Assembly: GCA_027475525.1 (NCBI GenBank)
Contig: JAMWFC010000120.1
Coordinates: 248,001-312,000 of the forward strand
Reading direction: 5' to 3'
DNA length: 64,000 nt
Origin: Macrolepiota albuminosa
Lineage: Eukaryota > Basidiomycota > Agaricomycetes > Agaricales > Agaricaceae
The notes under the pieces are model-generated. The model did not search any database. It was not told where the DNA came from and worked only from the letters and a program-made list of their open reading frames with translations. Each line of letters begins with the position of its first letter. The first letter of the stretch is position 1. The position numbers and the translations under genes were made by a program. This document shows positions 42,085-54,692 of the stretch, piece by piece.

Positions 42085-45000
42085 ATGGCCTCGACATTCT
42101 TTCAAGACGATGGAGATGGCGGCGGCCTTCCGCCAGGTTCTCCTCCCATGCGTGCGTACTTTGATAATTAGTTGTTTTATTTTTCGTCTTACTAACCTTC
42201 AAACAGAGAAATTCGAGGGACCTTGGTTCACAACGCAACTTAGTATTTCGTTTACCATCGGAATCATATCGTTCTTTGTCTTTTCATACAGTAGGACGCG
42301 TTGGCCTTTGGTGTTTGCTCCCAGGACCAAACTCAAAGGTATGAACCTCTGCAATACGTGGGTGACAAAATGACTTACCATCTTACCAGGTTTCTCACCA
42401 CACGAAGCTCATGCTCATCAGGCATTCTTTGGGTGGATTATGCCAACAATTAGAACGTCAGAGTTTACCGTGTTACAGATAGTTGGACTCGATGCGGCTG
42501 TGGCAAGTACAAGTCTTCCTCAGCTCGCAGTTCTACTCACTTTGATGCGTCCAGTTGTTGACCTTTTTTAAAATGTCCTTCTATCTCTTCTCAGTCTGTT
42601 CATTCTTTGCCGTGACAATTCTGATGCCTCTTAATTGGAAGGTGTGCTTTGCATGAATGTTTCCAATCCGTGCATTCCCTGAATGTCCTCAATAGCATAA
42701 TAAAGAACTCGACCCGGACGACGAAGGATGGCCTGTTGGAAATATTACTTGGCCGAGACTTGGTTCTAGTCCGGACACCCTTCCCGGAAATAGGACATCA
42801 CCCCTAAATGATTGGCTCGATTTGATAAATGATGCTAATTCGTATCTCTCTGTCCATCTGATGTTCACGTACCTTTTCACGATCCTCGCTCTCTATTATA
42901 TCTATCGCAACTACCGTCGTTTCATTCGGTCTCGCCAACTCTTTTCCTTAGAACTTGTCCACTCTATTCCTGCAAGAACTGTTCTAGTGACAGATTTACC
43001 CAATCACCTGCAAGGAGAGCGGCCGCTGGCCGAGTACTTTGAAAACATGGGCCTTGCAGTGGAGAGTGTGAACGTCTGTCGGGAGGTCTCGAGCCTGAAG
43101 AGGCTGCTTGATAAGAGGACAGAGGCATTATTAGCTCTGGAACGAGCCTGGGTCAGTTATGTTGGAAATCCAAGCACAGTGGAGGAATATGACCCGGAGC
43201 AAATGGACTTTGCTCCCCTGGTCGATATAGACGTTGAAGAAGCGCGGCCTCGGCGAGGGCGGTTTGTGGTCCCACATCAGAAGCGGCCCACCATGAGGAT
43301 TGGTTGGTTTACACCCAAAGTCGATGCATTGGAGTACTTAGAGCGGCAGTTTGAGGAGGCAGACGAGCTCGTCAAGAGGAGGAGGATGAATGGAAGGTTC
43401 AAAGCGACACAATCTGCATTCGTGACATTTGAGAAGATGTCTAGCGCGGTGAGCAGGCTGTCGCGCTTGCCGTGGCCTGACTAGGCACTTAACCTTTTTC
43501 TACAGCAAATTGCTGTTCAAGTCGCTCACGCGCCTAATCCTTCATCTCTCACTACCTTCCTAGCACCGGAACCTCGCGATATTGTATGGTCGAACATGTC
43601 ACCATCGACAACAAACATACGGACGCGCGATGTCATTGTTCTGATGTTGATGGGACTTCTCTTTTTTTTCTGGTTTTTCCCTATCAGTGCACTTGCTAGC
43701 CTGCTGAGTTATGAAGAGATTAAGAAGACAATGCCATGGCTTGGGAGACTCATAGATCAGAATGTGCAAATTCGGGCCATTGTTCAGAATTCTTTGCCCA
43801 GTGTAGCAGTTATAACCCTGAATGCATGCTTGCCGTTCCTGTTAGAAGGTATGTCCATAACCGTAGCATGCTCAGCGTCAGACTTCTAATACGTGGGCAG
43901 CTCTTACTTACCAACAGGGATATCGTGCAAGGAGCTGGGTCGAGTACTCGCTTCTTAAAAAGTACACGATAAGGATTACTACCCCGATTGCTATGTTGAC
44001 ACTCTTAACAGATACTTCTTGTTCCTCTTGATCAATGTCGTCTTCATCTTTCTGCTTGCCAGCACGTATTGGCAACTTATGCAGGATCTAGCCAATTCTC
44101 CTGCAAAAGTTCCCGAAAAGCTCGCACTGGCTTTACAAGCTGGACGAGCCAGGTAAAATAGTTTACCCTTCCTGTTTTTTTTATTCATCTGTCCTTAGGC
44201 ATTTCTTCTTGTCCTATGTGATCCTACAAGGTGCGCTAATGTATCCATCTTCCATTTTCCATCTCAAACTGCGGACAGGGCTGGGTATCATGCCTCTACA
44301 ACTCCTCAACTTGGGCGTCATCATCCCTCAAATGATTTTCCGCATGTTCCTCACGCGTACTCCTCGAGGTAATCCTCTTTTTACGTTATTTTCTCTTATT
44401 AATTGCTTTGAAAGATTTCGCGGAGCTCAATGCACCACCCATGATTAATTATGGTGTTGTTTACCCGCAGGCCATCTTGATGTTTGTGATCACGTTGCTG
44501 TATAGCGTCGTTCAACCCCTTATCGTCGTCTTCGGCGCTTTATACTTCGGCATCGGTTACGTCGTTTACAAGTACAAACTGCTTTTCGGTGCCTACTCTT
44601 GTTTAATGTCCGTCTTCTGTTAACTAATTGGATTATTAGTATTCTATAAGCCATACGAATCCCAAGGGCAGGCGTGGCCGATTACATTCATTCGCCTCAT
44701 TTGGGGCGTCGTCATCTTCCAAGTATTCATGATTGGTATCTTCACACTTCGCCAGTCCTACATCATATCCTCTCTGCTCGCACCTTTGCTAATTGGAACG
44801 CTTGTTTGGTCATGGTATGTCGACAAGAGCCTCAAGCCCCTTAGCAAATTCGTCAGTCTCTCGTCGGTGTTTGAGGTCCAGCGAGGAGAAGAGACTGCGG
44901 ATGTTATGCGATTGAAGGCAGGACATCCTGTGACCTGGTCCCAAAGGTGTGTTTCCTTTCATTTATTCAGTTAACACAGCTGATTTTTTCTTCAACTAGC

Positions 45001-45808
45001 AATCTGAACAAGAGGAGATATGCTCAGAATGATGATACTCTATATGTAGCCCCAGAGGACGAGCGGACCGATTACGTGTGTACTTCTTCCCTTTAGTACT
45101 CGCCCGTTCTCATCTGGATTTCTGCAGTCGCAACCGCCGATGACGGGCTGGTACAGTGGCGTGCTGAAGTGAGTCTAGTTGTTAAGCATATCACCAAATA
45201 TTTTCTGAATTCCACGTCATAGTACTGGAAAACGACGATATGGTCATCCGGCTTTGACAGGCGTGCTGCCAGAGCCGTGGCTTCCTTTGAAAAAAGGCCA
45301 GTCACTCGTCAATCTCGATCATAGAGGGGAAACATCGCGCGTCAGCAAAGACAACGAAGCTGTCGTCCTCACCCTTCGAAAGCGACGCAGCTCCGTGCGG
45401 CGTTCTTCTAGCGTGCCTCGAGCTGGTCCTTCCACCAGTGAAGGCACGCAAGCCGACGCTTCCGCGGATGCTGCGGTGGTTCGCAATCCATGGGAAGACT
45501 CGCATTCTCGTTCAGTTCAGAATGGCCACACCATAAATCATCGCCTGAGTTTTGACGTTGCCTCAGGGGTGATTATGCTACCGGAAAATGAAACTTGGAT
45601 TGATGACGCGATGGACAGTGATGATGACTATGAGAATGAGAATACGGGTGCACTTGAGCAGTCGATAACAGAAGCGAGTGGAGCTGGAGATGGTGAACCT
45701 CTCACCTCACCTCCATCCTCGCCATCGCGAAGTTCGCGTTATGGCACTTACTTTCATCATCCTGAACGCAGGAGACAAGTCATTCCGGGAGCATTTCCGG
45801 GTAGGTAA
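42085..45808 (+). CDS. CSC1/OSCA-like (DUF221) mechanosensitive or osmosensitive cation channel
   Basis: A multi-exon gene from MASTFFQDDGDGGGLPPGSP to the stop at 45808. It has the family layout: N-terminal membrane helix (FTIGIISFFVFSYSRTRWPL), RTKLKGFSPHEAH, FKMSFYLFSVCSFFAVTIL, a large cytosolic domain (TVLVTDLPNHLQGERPLAEY, FVTFEKMSSAQIAVQVAHA, APEPRDIVWSNM), and a C-terminal bundle of about eight helices (VLMLMGLLFFFWFFPISALA, GVVYPQAILMFVITLLYSVV). These proteins are plasma or internal membrane calcium-permeable channels gated by tension. A long Ser-rich cytosolic tail follows (RRSSVRRSSSVPRAG). The intron at 42503-42554 uses a GC donor (GCAAGT). It converges on the PAC1-like gene (127 bases between stops). 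Confidence 0.88.
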
Positions 45809-45935
45809 AATAGCACTTTGTAATCACTTTCATTCAGATACCTTTAACTGTGGATACTAATCATTGTTTTCCTAATCTATATAAATGACTACCTTATACA
45901 CCTTAGACACATTCCCAATCCTCAGGAGTTTTCCA

Positions 45936-46987
45936 TTAAATATACATTCCGCCCTCTCCTATATCGCCCTTTTTCTTGGTAGAGCCTGTGCTGGTGCTGC
46001 TGCCGCCGATGTGTCGAGTCCAATGAGGGGCACTGTCATCTACCGCACGGAAAACTAACTCTTGAGCCAAGTTGATCGTCGTTTCAGACCATTCACAAGG
46101 TTCTGGGTCAGTATGAAAGGAGCTGGTTGGTTTCAAGACTTTGGGAGGAGGGGGGTGTATGTGTGGGGAAGGAACCAGGATGAGAGTACCGCGTGAATGA
46201 CTATGAGTAGTGGCCATAACTGTGAGAAACGAAGCTGAAGTCGATTGCAGAATGTTGGGAGGCGCGAATACTTCAGCTTTGGATTTCTGATTGGTATCAC
46301 AGTCAAAATCAGATCAGTTTCTGCATGGTGAATTTGACTTACCGTGGTGTCATCGACAGCATGGGTGGCAAGATAACGTAAAGGTGCATCTTCGAACGGG
46401 ACTGGTTTTTCAGAGATGTATGCTGGAGCAGAATACGTATCCAGTAATGCCAATCTGAAGGAATTGATTTGGACTTCGTTAGTCACATCTAATCTCAAGG
46501 ACATACTTGACTGGCTTCAGGGCATCAAGGATCGCAGAGGCATATTGGTGCATGGCCCACACAGGCAGCCTTGTAAAAGCTTCGGACACGATAATGATGC
46601 TCTTTGTCCAGCTTGGATTGAAAACGAGACCAACCTACACTGGAATCAGCGTGCGATCCCATGTGTAAATGATGTATTCAATCACACACTTGGATCTTGT
46701 TGATATAGACTCCACCAATCTGCACACCCAGATTGGCTCCAGGCGCCCAATATCTAGGAACGTCTCCAATTGCAATTACCAGGTTGTTTCCCTGAGGTAT
46801 ATTATCAGGTATCAGTTTGACCTCAGTAACATGTTCCAGATATGGCGCGATAGCCGGCAGAGGGTTGAACTCGTCCTCTTCATCAGATTCAACGGCATAG
46901 CGAGGGGGGACAGTATCTGCAAGAGGGTCGACATCCTAAGCAACAAAGATTAGTTGCGTCCCCAGCAAAAGTTTGGACGAGTACCAT
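45936..46987 (-). CDS. Proteasome assembly chaperone 1-like protein
   Basis: The first coding exon is the ATG alone (46985-46987), then a 49-base intron, exon 2 at 46690-46935 and further exons to the stop at 45936. The N-terminus is acidic (MDVDPLADTVPPRYAVESDE), followed by PYLEHVTEVKLIPDNIPQGN, NLVIAIGDVPRYWAPGANLG, VGLVFNPSWTKSIIIVSEAF, TRLPVWAMHQYASAILDALK and PLRYLATHAVDDTT. I recognise this as resembling fungal PAC1/Pba1-type proteins that assist 20S alpha-ring assembly, but only by recall, so function is tentative. It is divergent from the myosin light chain gene with 196 bases between starts. Confidence 0.55.
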
Positions 46988-47183
46988 ACTGAAAGGCAGT
47001 CACGTTGCACAGCCACATATTTCAAACCTTTCCCATCTTCCTCGACCTTCATCATTTTACGATTCCTATGGTATGTTGGCTTCAATTTTTCCTGGTTTAT
47101 ATCTCAATTTACACATAGAGTGATAACGCTGGTCTGGACGCCCTTTCACGCGAGATACTGCACAGTAGTTGACATCGATCTCG

Positions 47184-47913
47184 ATGACAGAATACAAGGA
47201 GGCATTCGCGCTGTTCGACAAGCGCGGAACGGGAGCAGTTTCACGGGAAACTCTTGGTGATCTCCTGCGTGCGCTTGGACAGAACCCAACACAGGCAGAA
47301 GTGGCAGAAATTGTTGCAGGGGCACCACGCGATGGTGAGTTTGGCATTTCCTTCCGCCCAAGTCATTTTTCCTGTACTCTGAGGATTTTTTTAGTCGACT
47401 ACGCAACATTTTTGAAGATACTTAATCGTCCTGATGGGTTCAAGCCAGCTGGTACACCAGGTAGACCCAAACTTTGCCGGAAATCACGCCAGCTGAATCT
47501 TTTCACGCGTTTTTCGCCCTTTTTTCTACTTGTAGAGGAGTTCATTCGAGGTTTTCAGGTGTTTGACAAGGAAGGGAATGGCTTTATTGGAGCAGGGGAG
47601 CTAAGATACGTTCTCACTCAATTGGGCGAAAAGATGACAGATGAAGAAGTTGATGAGTTGCTGAAAGGGCAGGGGAGCTAAGATACGTTCTCACTCAATT
47701 GGGCGAAAAGATGACAGATGAAGAAGTTGATGAGTTGCTGAAAGGCGTGCAAATCGGCCCGTAAGTCTGCTACCAATCTTGACTTCATATCCCTTATCGC
47801 CCAACTGCGTCTGTGCTTTTGTTTGGGAGAACCGATGCTTAATGTTCTGCATTAATGACAGGGACGGCAACGTCAACTACGAATCTTTCGTGCGCACGAT
47901 ACTGAGCCAGTAG
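47184..47913 (+). CDS. CDC4: Essential myosin light chain (Cdc4/Mlc1), frame broken by a 77-base duplication
   Basis: Exons 47184-47334, 47395-47460, 47536 to about 47763, and a last exon ending at the TAG at 47911-47913. It is an EF-hand protein of the calmodulin superfamily: [91 protein letters not shown], then [15 protein letters not shown]. It follows fission yeast Cdc4 block by block, the light chain of cytokinetic type II and V myosins. A perfect 77-base tandem duplication (47592-47745) shifts the frame and creates a stop at 47679. Since Cdc4/Mlc1 is essential in yeasts and everything else is intact, the duplication is probably an assembly error. Confidence 0.9.
47592..47745. repeat. 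Perfect 77-base tandem duplication (2 copies) in the myosin light chain gene
   Basis: Copies 47592-47668 and 47669-47745 are identical. Both contain the codons for [20 protein letters not shown]. Confidence 0.98.
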
Positions 47914-48902
47914 CAACAATTATACCCCTGTTCTGCTGCAAGCACCGGTACCGGTTCCTCAGAAACTGGATCACGCTTCTTACACACTCATAGCAATTCA
48001 TTCGCTTTCCATCTTGCTAGATATCCATATTCCCAGTTAACGAGCATTTAGGAGTTGTGGAGTTTAGATCATCACCTGGGAGGGTTGACCGCCATAATGC
48101 CAAAGAGTAATCGATACCATTACTTCTCGATTGTACCAAGGTCGTCCAAGAATTCTTTAAACAGCATGACCGGCATAAGTATCCATACTGAGTATGCCAA
48201 GGCCACATTTGCCTCGAGCAGAGTACATAACGTGTCGGACTATCCAGGAGTATATCTTCCCCATACCTCAGCTAACGTTGACACATGCCTACAGGGGAAA
48301 TATGTAACTGGTATATGTAAACATTGGCCGGTACACGTGAAATTGCGAGACTGTCCAAGTAACTTTAATGCGTGGTTGTATGAACCTTGAAACAATCGCA
48401 AGCGATGTAAGGAACGAGGATAAAAAGTGGAGGCAAGGGCGCAGGCATATCTCCGCGTAAGCTTTGATGAATTCTTCAGCCGTCTCGTCTTTTGAATTGA
48501 TATTTTTCGTTGCAGGTAGCGATGACAGAGGATCCTCTAGTAAGCGGCGGCTTATTCAGACAAAGTGGTCACAACATCGGACACGGGTGGCGAGTTTCGA
48601 TCGACAGGAGGTTGACACACTCGACTCAATTGGGCATTGTACTTGGTAAGTACCAAGGGAGAGAAAGGTACGTTTATGTAGACAGATGATAGGATGCATG
48701 AAACACCAGGCTATATCCATTTTCCGTGCTGATAGACGCATAAGCACCACTCACGAGGCCGATTTCTGTGGAAGATCGGACAAATGTGATCTGATCAAGA
48801 TAATTATAGTCTTGTTAGCCTCGACTCCCGTAGATTTCCTTTCAAAGTATTCAACCTTTACGATGTCTTATAAAGCCGGCACTCCTTTCTCTCCTCGCTC
48901 TC
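47914..48902. other. Intergenic, no supported gene
   Basis: About 1 kb between the myosin light chain and the MFS transporter. Short ORFs on both strands have no motif. No repeats noticed. Confidence 0.4.
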
Positions 48903-51126
48903 ATGTCGCCCCCCGTTAGCCTCGCCGGTGACAAGCATGGTAACCAATGGCCCGACAGCATACCCGACACCACCCCACCCCGAAGCACGTTCAAGTCGGT
49001 CGTTCTGGTGCTCACTTGCACCTTTGCTATGATAGTGAATGTTAGTATCTTTCCCGTCCTATACTCGAATCGCCAACTTTTTTGTTACCATGTCATGGTA
49101 TATAGAGCGCCAATAACACCTCAGTGGCAATATCCTTATCCACAGTTGGCCGTGACTTCCATATCAAAGAGATACAGCTTCAGTGGTTGGTGTCAGCCTA
49201 TCCTTTAAGCTCGGTGCGTCCTTGCATCACATCTCTCCCAAATTGACGTTCATATTTTATATTGTAGGGATGCTTGTTACTTGTGTGTGGTCGGCTTGCA
49301 GATCTGTATGGCCGAAGAAAAATCTTTTTGGTGGGATCAGTAATGCTCGCTGCATTTACGCTGGGATGTGGATTTGCTCAGGGTCAGGCTCCTACTTTCT
49401 TTCTGATAAAGGTGACTCTAAATGGGATGCACAGACCCCATGACACTTGATATATTAAGAGGTTTCCAGGGAATCGGGGCTGCTGCCACGATTCCTGCGT
49501 CTGTTAGTAGCACCGCCGCTCAGTCATCCTTGGATACTCGAGCTCAAAATGTTGCTTCTCTAGTTGGGCATTCTAGCGCATGCGTTTCCCCCCTCGCGTG
49601 CTCGTTCCATCGCGTTTGCCACATTTGCAGCAGGTGCACCAGTCGGTGCTGCCTTTGGCATGGCCCTTGGTGGAGTACTCACTGAAGTGACCGGGTGTGT
49701 TTGTATTTCTTCGCCTGATTTAGTATTCTCACGCGATTCATCATCGCACAGACAATCCTGGAGGTCTCCCTTTTATCTAGAGACAGGACTCACAGTGCTC
49801 TGCCTGATTGGCGCTATCATTTCCTTTGATCCCGACGCTCCGTCTCAGGAGAAGGACAGACGAGTTGATTGGCCTGGCGCATTACTTATTACCGCTGGCC
49901 TCGTGTTCATCATCTTCGTACTCGGACAAGGCGAGATCGCGCCGCAGGGATGGAAAACTCCATGTACGTCATAATGTCAAATTACTCAGCACGGGAAGGC
50001 TAGAACTCAAAGTGGCACCTCATAGATATTATCGCGCTCCTAATTGTGGGTGTATTCCTCATCGTGATTTTCGTCTTCTGGCAGGTACACCTCGAGAAAC
50101 TACAAGTACAACGTGAAGAACAGGACAGAAGAAACTCTAACGAAAACGCAGACGTGGTACAGCTTTCTTCCCCACGGACGATTGTCCGCTCATGGCTCTC
50201 CCCGCCACCTCTAATGAAAGTATCCCTCTGGACGCGCGCGAGAGGTCGTTTTGCAGCCATGATGCTGATCGCGTTCCTTGAGTGGTGTGCATTCCTCTCC
50301 TGGGGCTTCTGGGCCCAACTATACTACCAGAATTATTGCGGCTACTCGCCTCTCCTCACCGTCATCCGCCTCCTCCCGATGTTCATCTCCGGGGTACTTT
50401 GCAATCTATTGGTCGCCGCTGTCGTTGCATATGTCCCAATCGTTTTCCTTCTTGGTACGTAACCTACTTTCTCTCGTGTCCTTTCAAGCTGATACTTTTC
50501 ATAGCTTTTGGAACGCTGGGTACTTCATTAGCATGTTTACTTTTCGCCATCATCAACCCCAATGCTCCATACTGGGCATATGGTTTTCCCAGTGCAGCAA
50601 TAACAGTCTTCGGCGCGGACTTTGTCTTTGCTTCTGGAACACTTTTCATCGCCAAGGTCGCTGAGCCACATGAACAGAGCCTCGCTGGAGCTTTGTTCCA
50701 GACAATGACGCAGGTACGATGCATAACAGCGCTACTTGAGTATTTTGCTGACATTCGTGCCCGAGAACAGATCGGGACGTCCTTAGGAGTTACTGTGACT
50801 ACTGTCATTTTCGATCGGGTAACGCAACAAAAGTCTCGGGGTGATCCAGCAGTAATAGCATCACCGCCTCTTGCCAGTTATCAGGCGGCACAGTGGGGAT
50901 CTTTTGCGTTCGGTGTCCTATGTATGTATATTCTTCATACCATCTGTCCGAGTTATCTGACAAGTTGATTCCTCTAGCAATATTTATCTCGATAATATTC
51001 TTTCGTGGCGTGGGTATTGTCGGCCATACGAAGGGGCCAATGATAGAAAGTGTATCAGAGGATAAGCAGGTTGAGACTGCTGTCTCTAGTATGGTTCAGG
51101 AGAAGAATGATGACGGGACACGATGA
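48903..51126 (+). CDS. MFS transporter, DHA2 (14-helix drug:H+ antiporter) type
   Basis: Starts MSPPVSLAGDKHGNQWPDSI with a soluble N-terminus, then SVVLVLTCTFAMIVN as helix 1 joined by a 64-base intron to SANNTSVAISLSTVGRDFHI. Characteristic MFS blocks follow: LQWLVSAYPLSS, the GRLADLYGRRK loop motif A between helices 2 and 3, RGFQGIGAAATIPAS, GAPVGAAFGMALGGVLTEVT (motif C-like), DWPGALLITAGLVFIIFVLG, and a second half to EQSLAGALFQTMTQ and TSLGVTVTTVIFDRVTQQ. It ends with a charged tail at the TGA at 51124-51126. Plasma or vacuolar membrane; the substrate is unknown. About eight introns, not all fixed. Confidence 0.85.
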
Positions 51127-53633
51127 GTGGATTAAAGCTGGACTGGGATTTTGTCTATTGCTATATAATGATTTATATGCAGGAAGTACGTCAGAATGTT
51201 TAGAATGGATTATGTACCACAAAACCGAGGAGGACATGTTCAGAAGTTGTGTACGGTCAGTTTACGGAAACACGAGTATTGAAGATGGCTTAAGTCAATA
51301 AAGTTGCTCAGTTGTGGCAGTCTTGAATCTGTTCAAACGTTCTTACTTACCGTTCGAGAGAGCGTTAGCACATACTATCTTATTAATATTCTTCGCATGC
51401 CTACCACATAACATTTAAAGGAGCCATTCAGAGACATAGATCCCTTCATTGACACATTTTCTGTTCAGAAATCCATCCGGCACCTCTACTTCTAGGCTCA
51501 ATCAAAGTCAATCAATGAGGGCAAGGAACTTCTATGGTCAGATTTTCTAACCCAATGTCACGATTCTAGCTTGATGGGCAGTAGTTATGATTGCCTAAAG
51601 GCCTTGATTGGGAAGCACACGGTAGCGGTAGTTACTTCCAGCGTTGTTGGTCTTGATTCTTTATTTTTTGTTTTTCTTCAGTTGATTCACAGCAGAATGG
51701 CAGGGACAGGTAGGAAAGTAGGGTCATGCCAGCCAATTCTGCCTACAGGAAGTTAAAGCCTAAGGGAGGTCGTGATGTTGAGTCTTATGTATATTTCGAC
51801 CGTCATATTTGGGGGGGAAATCGTCCACAAACCTGACATGTTCGTATTCAAGACGAACCTGTAGTCAAAAGGAACTATGTGCACATATTCCTGGATGCGG
51901 AGATGGTGTAGTTGGCTGCATAAGATTATGTAATGAAGACACACGTTTTAAGCATGGCTCTGTGGGGCTCGTCCACGCAACCTAAGAAGCCAGAACTTCT
52001 CCAAGCCGCGGCCAACTGAGTAAACATACACAGGTTGGTCTGATTATTTCTGTTCTCTTTATCCTATCCGACCTTCAAGGAAAAGAGCAATGTTCCTTGA
52101 AGAGACAAATGCCCTCAATGATTCAGGAAGAAGTAATGCTTGCACTTGTTATCAAGAATATCTCCACCTCCCTCAGTTTGTTGAGACCATTATCTCTTCC
52201 TTGCTTAACCCGTCATTCACCACTGCCAACCCTTCTGTCTCTGGAGTCCTGGTTAGATGGTCTCCCTTCCTAGTCACCTCGCAAACTTGCGGTAGTAAGA
52301 GGCAACCATATTATATCCGAGAACGAGAACCAAGGCGGATAAATTTCTACGGATAGTTTGCCCCTGGAATCTCCATGCATGATGAACAACACAACATAAA
52401 ATCTACGTTGTTCCTTCATGGATATCCGCAGCGGTTCTCGACATAAAGCTCAGGCGAACAATCAAGGGACGCATTATGCGTTGAAGCACTGCGCATACCG
52501 CCGGTAGATACTCAAGTATGTCAACATCAAGGTCGAGTAAAAGGAGACCTGTTGGGACCCACAATTGCGGTCAATGCGCACACGGACCTCTACCTTCTAG
52601 GCATCCCTTTGGAACCTTGTTTTCTGGCCCAGTGCCCCTAACCTCTTCATAACGAAGATCCCCCCGTCAGGACATCACAATGACCTCAGATCAAATGCGT
52701 TACAAAGGACGGACCAGGGTTATGGCCACATGAAAGTATCCCATGGGGAAAAAGCAAGAAAGATTAGATTTTCAGGATAAGGGTCTGGGAAGATAGGAAA
52801 GTTGACAGTCGTCTGATACTCCTGACACCCCTCCCCAATGGCATTCATCCCTCGTTAGCTCAGTGAAATTCTGACTATCGGAGAGTCTGGAATTCTGTCT
52901 TCTTACACGGGAGTCTTCAAAGTCCTTTACGATGCTCGTGATATGATCCAGGGAGGGGCATGATAAGGTATTTGAATGTCCGGATGTACTTTACGACCTG
53001 ATCTAACTGTTCGTCACAGTATCGCGGTGCTGCGTTCAAAATACCAGGTGTATCTAAGTGGACAGTAGTAGTCAGTGGTCGCCAAATGAGTGATGAATTC
53101 CGTAATGCGGCGGACGACCATATCAGCTTCTGTGAATCCTTTGCCGATGTATCAGTCTTTCGAGTTCAATTTATCATGGACCTTTTTTACTTATTTTTTT
53201 CCAAGTCCCACCAGATGTTTCACATTGGCCCGGAAGTCCGTTGCGATGCCTACCGCGTCGAAGTTGTCAAGTTATCTATCTCTCACTCGCAGTCTTCTGG
53301 AACGTTTCCCTGATGTACAAGATGAAATTACTACAATTACTACTGCATTTAAGGAGTATGTACCCGTGACTGAAGGTCAGCTGAAAGCGTATTCAAAGGT
53401 TCGTTATACTTGATGTCCGAATTAGACTGGACCCCGGTGCTCGCGCTTCCAATTATCGTGAAAATAGCCAGTCGGTCCAGTAATCGGCTATTTGTTGGCT
53501 TTCCCCTGTGTCACTGACGTACGCTAAAAACTCGAATGCTTCTCTTGTCAAATTATTTTAGGCCGGAATTTGAGAATTGAATATTGAGTTCACAGTCAAG
53601 GCCATGAGGGCGGCTCAAGCTTAAATTTATTCC
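51127..53633. other. Long intergenic region, no supported gene
   Basis: 2.5 kb. Two overlapping plus-strand ORFs at about 53085-53413 include a helical stretch (SYLSLTRSLLERFPDVQDEI) but no recognisable domain or splice frame, so they are not called. Nothing else noted. Confidence 0.4.
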
Positions 53634-54083
53634 CTAACTTCCTCGAATCGTAGCCATCTTCTTCCTCTTGTGGACGACAAGAATATTCGTTGTTTGGCCT
53701 AGATTTGCTGGCCGTTTCCTTACCAACGCTGCCAATTCGTCTTTTGTTCTTGCTCTACGTGGAGAACTAAAGAGAGTAATTCGTGCGGAAGGGTTGTTTC
53801 GTTTCGTAAAATGGTCAAACTTGATAGCTTCATTAAAGAGTCTCAGAAACTTGGAGAAAATGTTGCTAGTGAGTCCTTGCTTCTGCGTTCGAGTTATCGT
53901 CATGTCATTTACGGCGCTAATACAGCGATTGTGCAGCGAAAGGATCTTAGAGATTTTTACCTTCTCTGATGGAAGGGAAATGACATCGTTGTGGCCAATT
54001 TTGCCATGCATCATGATGAAGTAAAGGGCTGTCATTTCAGAGTCTGAAAAGCAGCCTATCAAGTCCTTATTCGTTAGGGACAT
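53634..54083 (-). CDS. Hypothetical protein, weak support
   Basis: A single open frame of 149 codons from the ATG at 54083 (MSLTNKDLIGCFSDSEMTAL) to the stop at 53634. Internally, GTAAATGACATG...CTCACTAG looks like a 47-base intron that would join SLHNRCISA to a SNIFSKFLRLFNEAIKFDHF segment. The C-terminus is basic (SSPRRARTKDELAALVRKRP, VVHKRKKM). No domain is recognised. It may be a small gene or a chance ORF in a gene-poor stretch. Confidence 0.3.
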   Translation of the reverse strand: MSLTNKDLIGCFSDSEMTALYFIMMHGKIGHNDVISLPSEKVKISKILSLHNRCISAVNDMTITRTQKQGLTSNIFSKFLRLFNEAIKFDHFTKRNNPSARITLFSSPRRARTKDELAALVRKRPANLGQTTNILVVHKRKKMATIRGS

Positions 54084-54692
54084 TATCCTGGTGCTTTAGT
54101 CTTCGACGGGTTCAGGTTCTCCAAAATGAGGGAACAACAGGCGGAAGGGTCCAGTAGGCAACAAATGGTCGCACTAAACCATGAATATATCATATCGTCT
54201 TTGGCCACGGTAAACATGCATGGTTAGTCCCTGACCTGTAAACAACCTATCACTACGCGCCAATCCTGTTCCTAGCCCTGGACACTTCTTCGCCGTCGAT
54301 GAGCTAAAGCCTTACTTGCTCACACTTTGTTAAACCACGATATATCATTTAAGGGTAACTGTCCTCGCCCGGCTGACTGTCGGTTCGATTTAGCGGTCTC
54401 TCCTGATTCTAATATATCAGTCATGTTTAGGAAACGACGCCTCCAAGTATCGGTAAAGCCAGGTGGAATAACATCCTTTTTAGCATGAAAGTTGTACTTT
54501 TACTGGACATATATGATTGGATAGTGACACGGGAAATGTTTCATCTTCTCCAAATGTAAACTTCACGCCTTATTTATAGAACGCCATATTATATGTACCA
54601 GTCCACAGATATGTCAATTGTCTTACATGTACATATGTGCTATTCACTATTATGAAAATCCTCGACAGAGATTCAATCGAATCAAATACAAA
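54084..54692. other. Intergenic, no supported gene
   Basis: 609 bases between the hypothetical ORF and the aldehyde dehydrogenase 3' end. Nothing seen. Confidence 0.4.

Noticed and set aside
53085..53413. Plus-strand ORFs with a helical stretch
   Set aside because: Overlapping frames without a consistent gene model or known domain.
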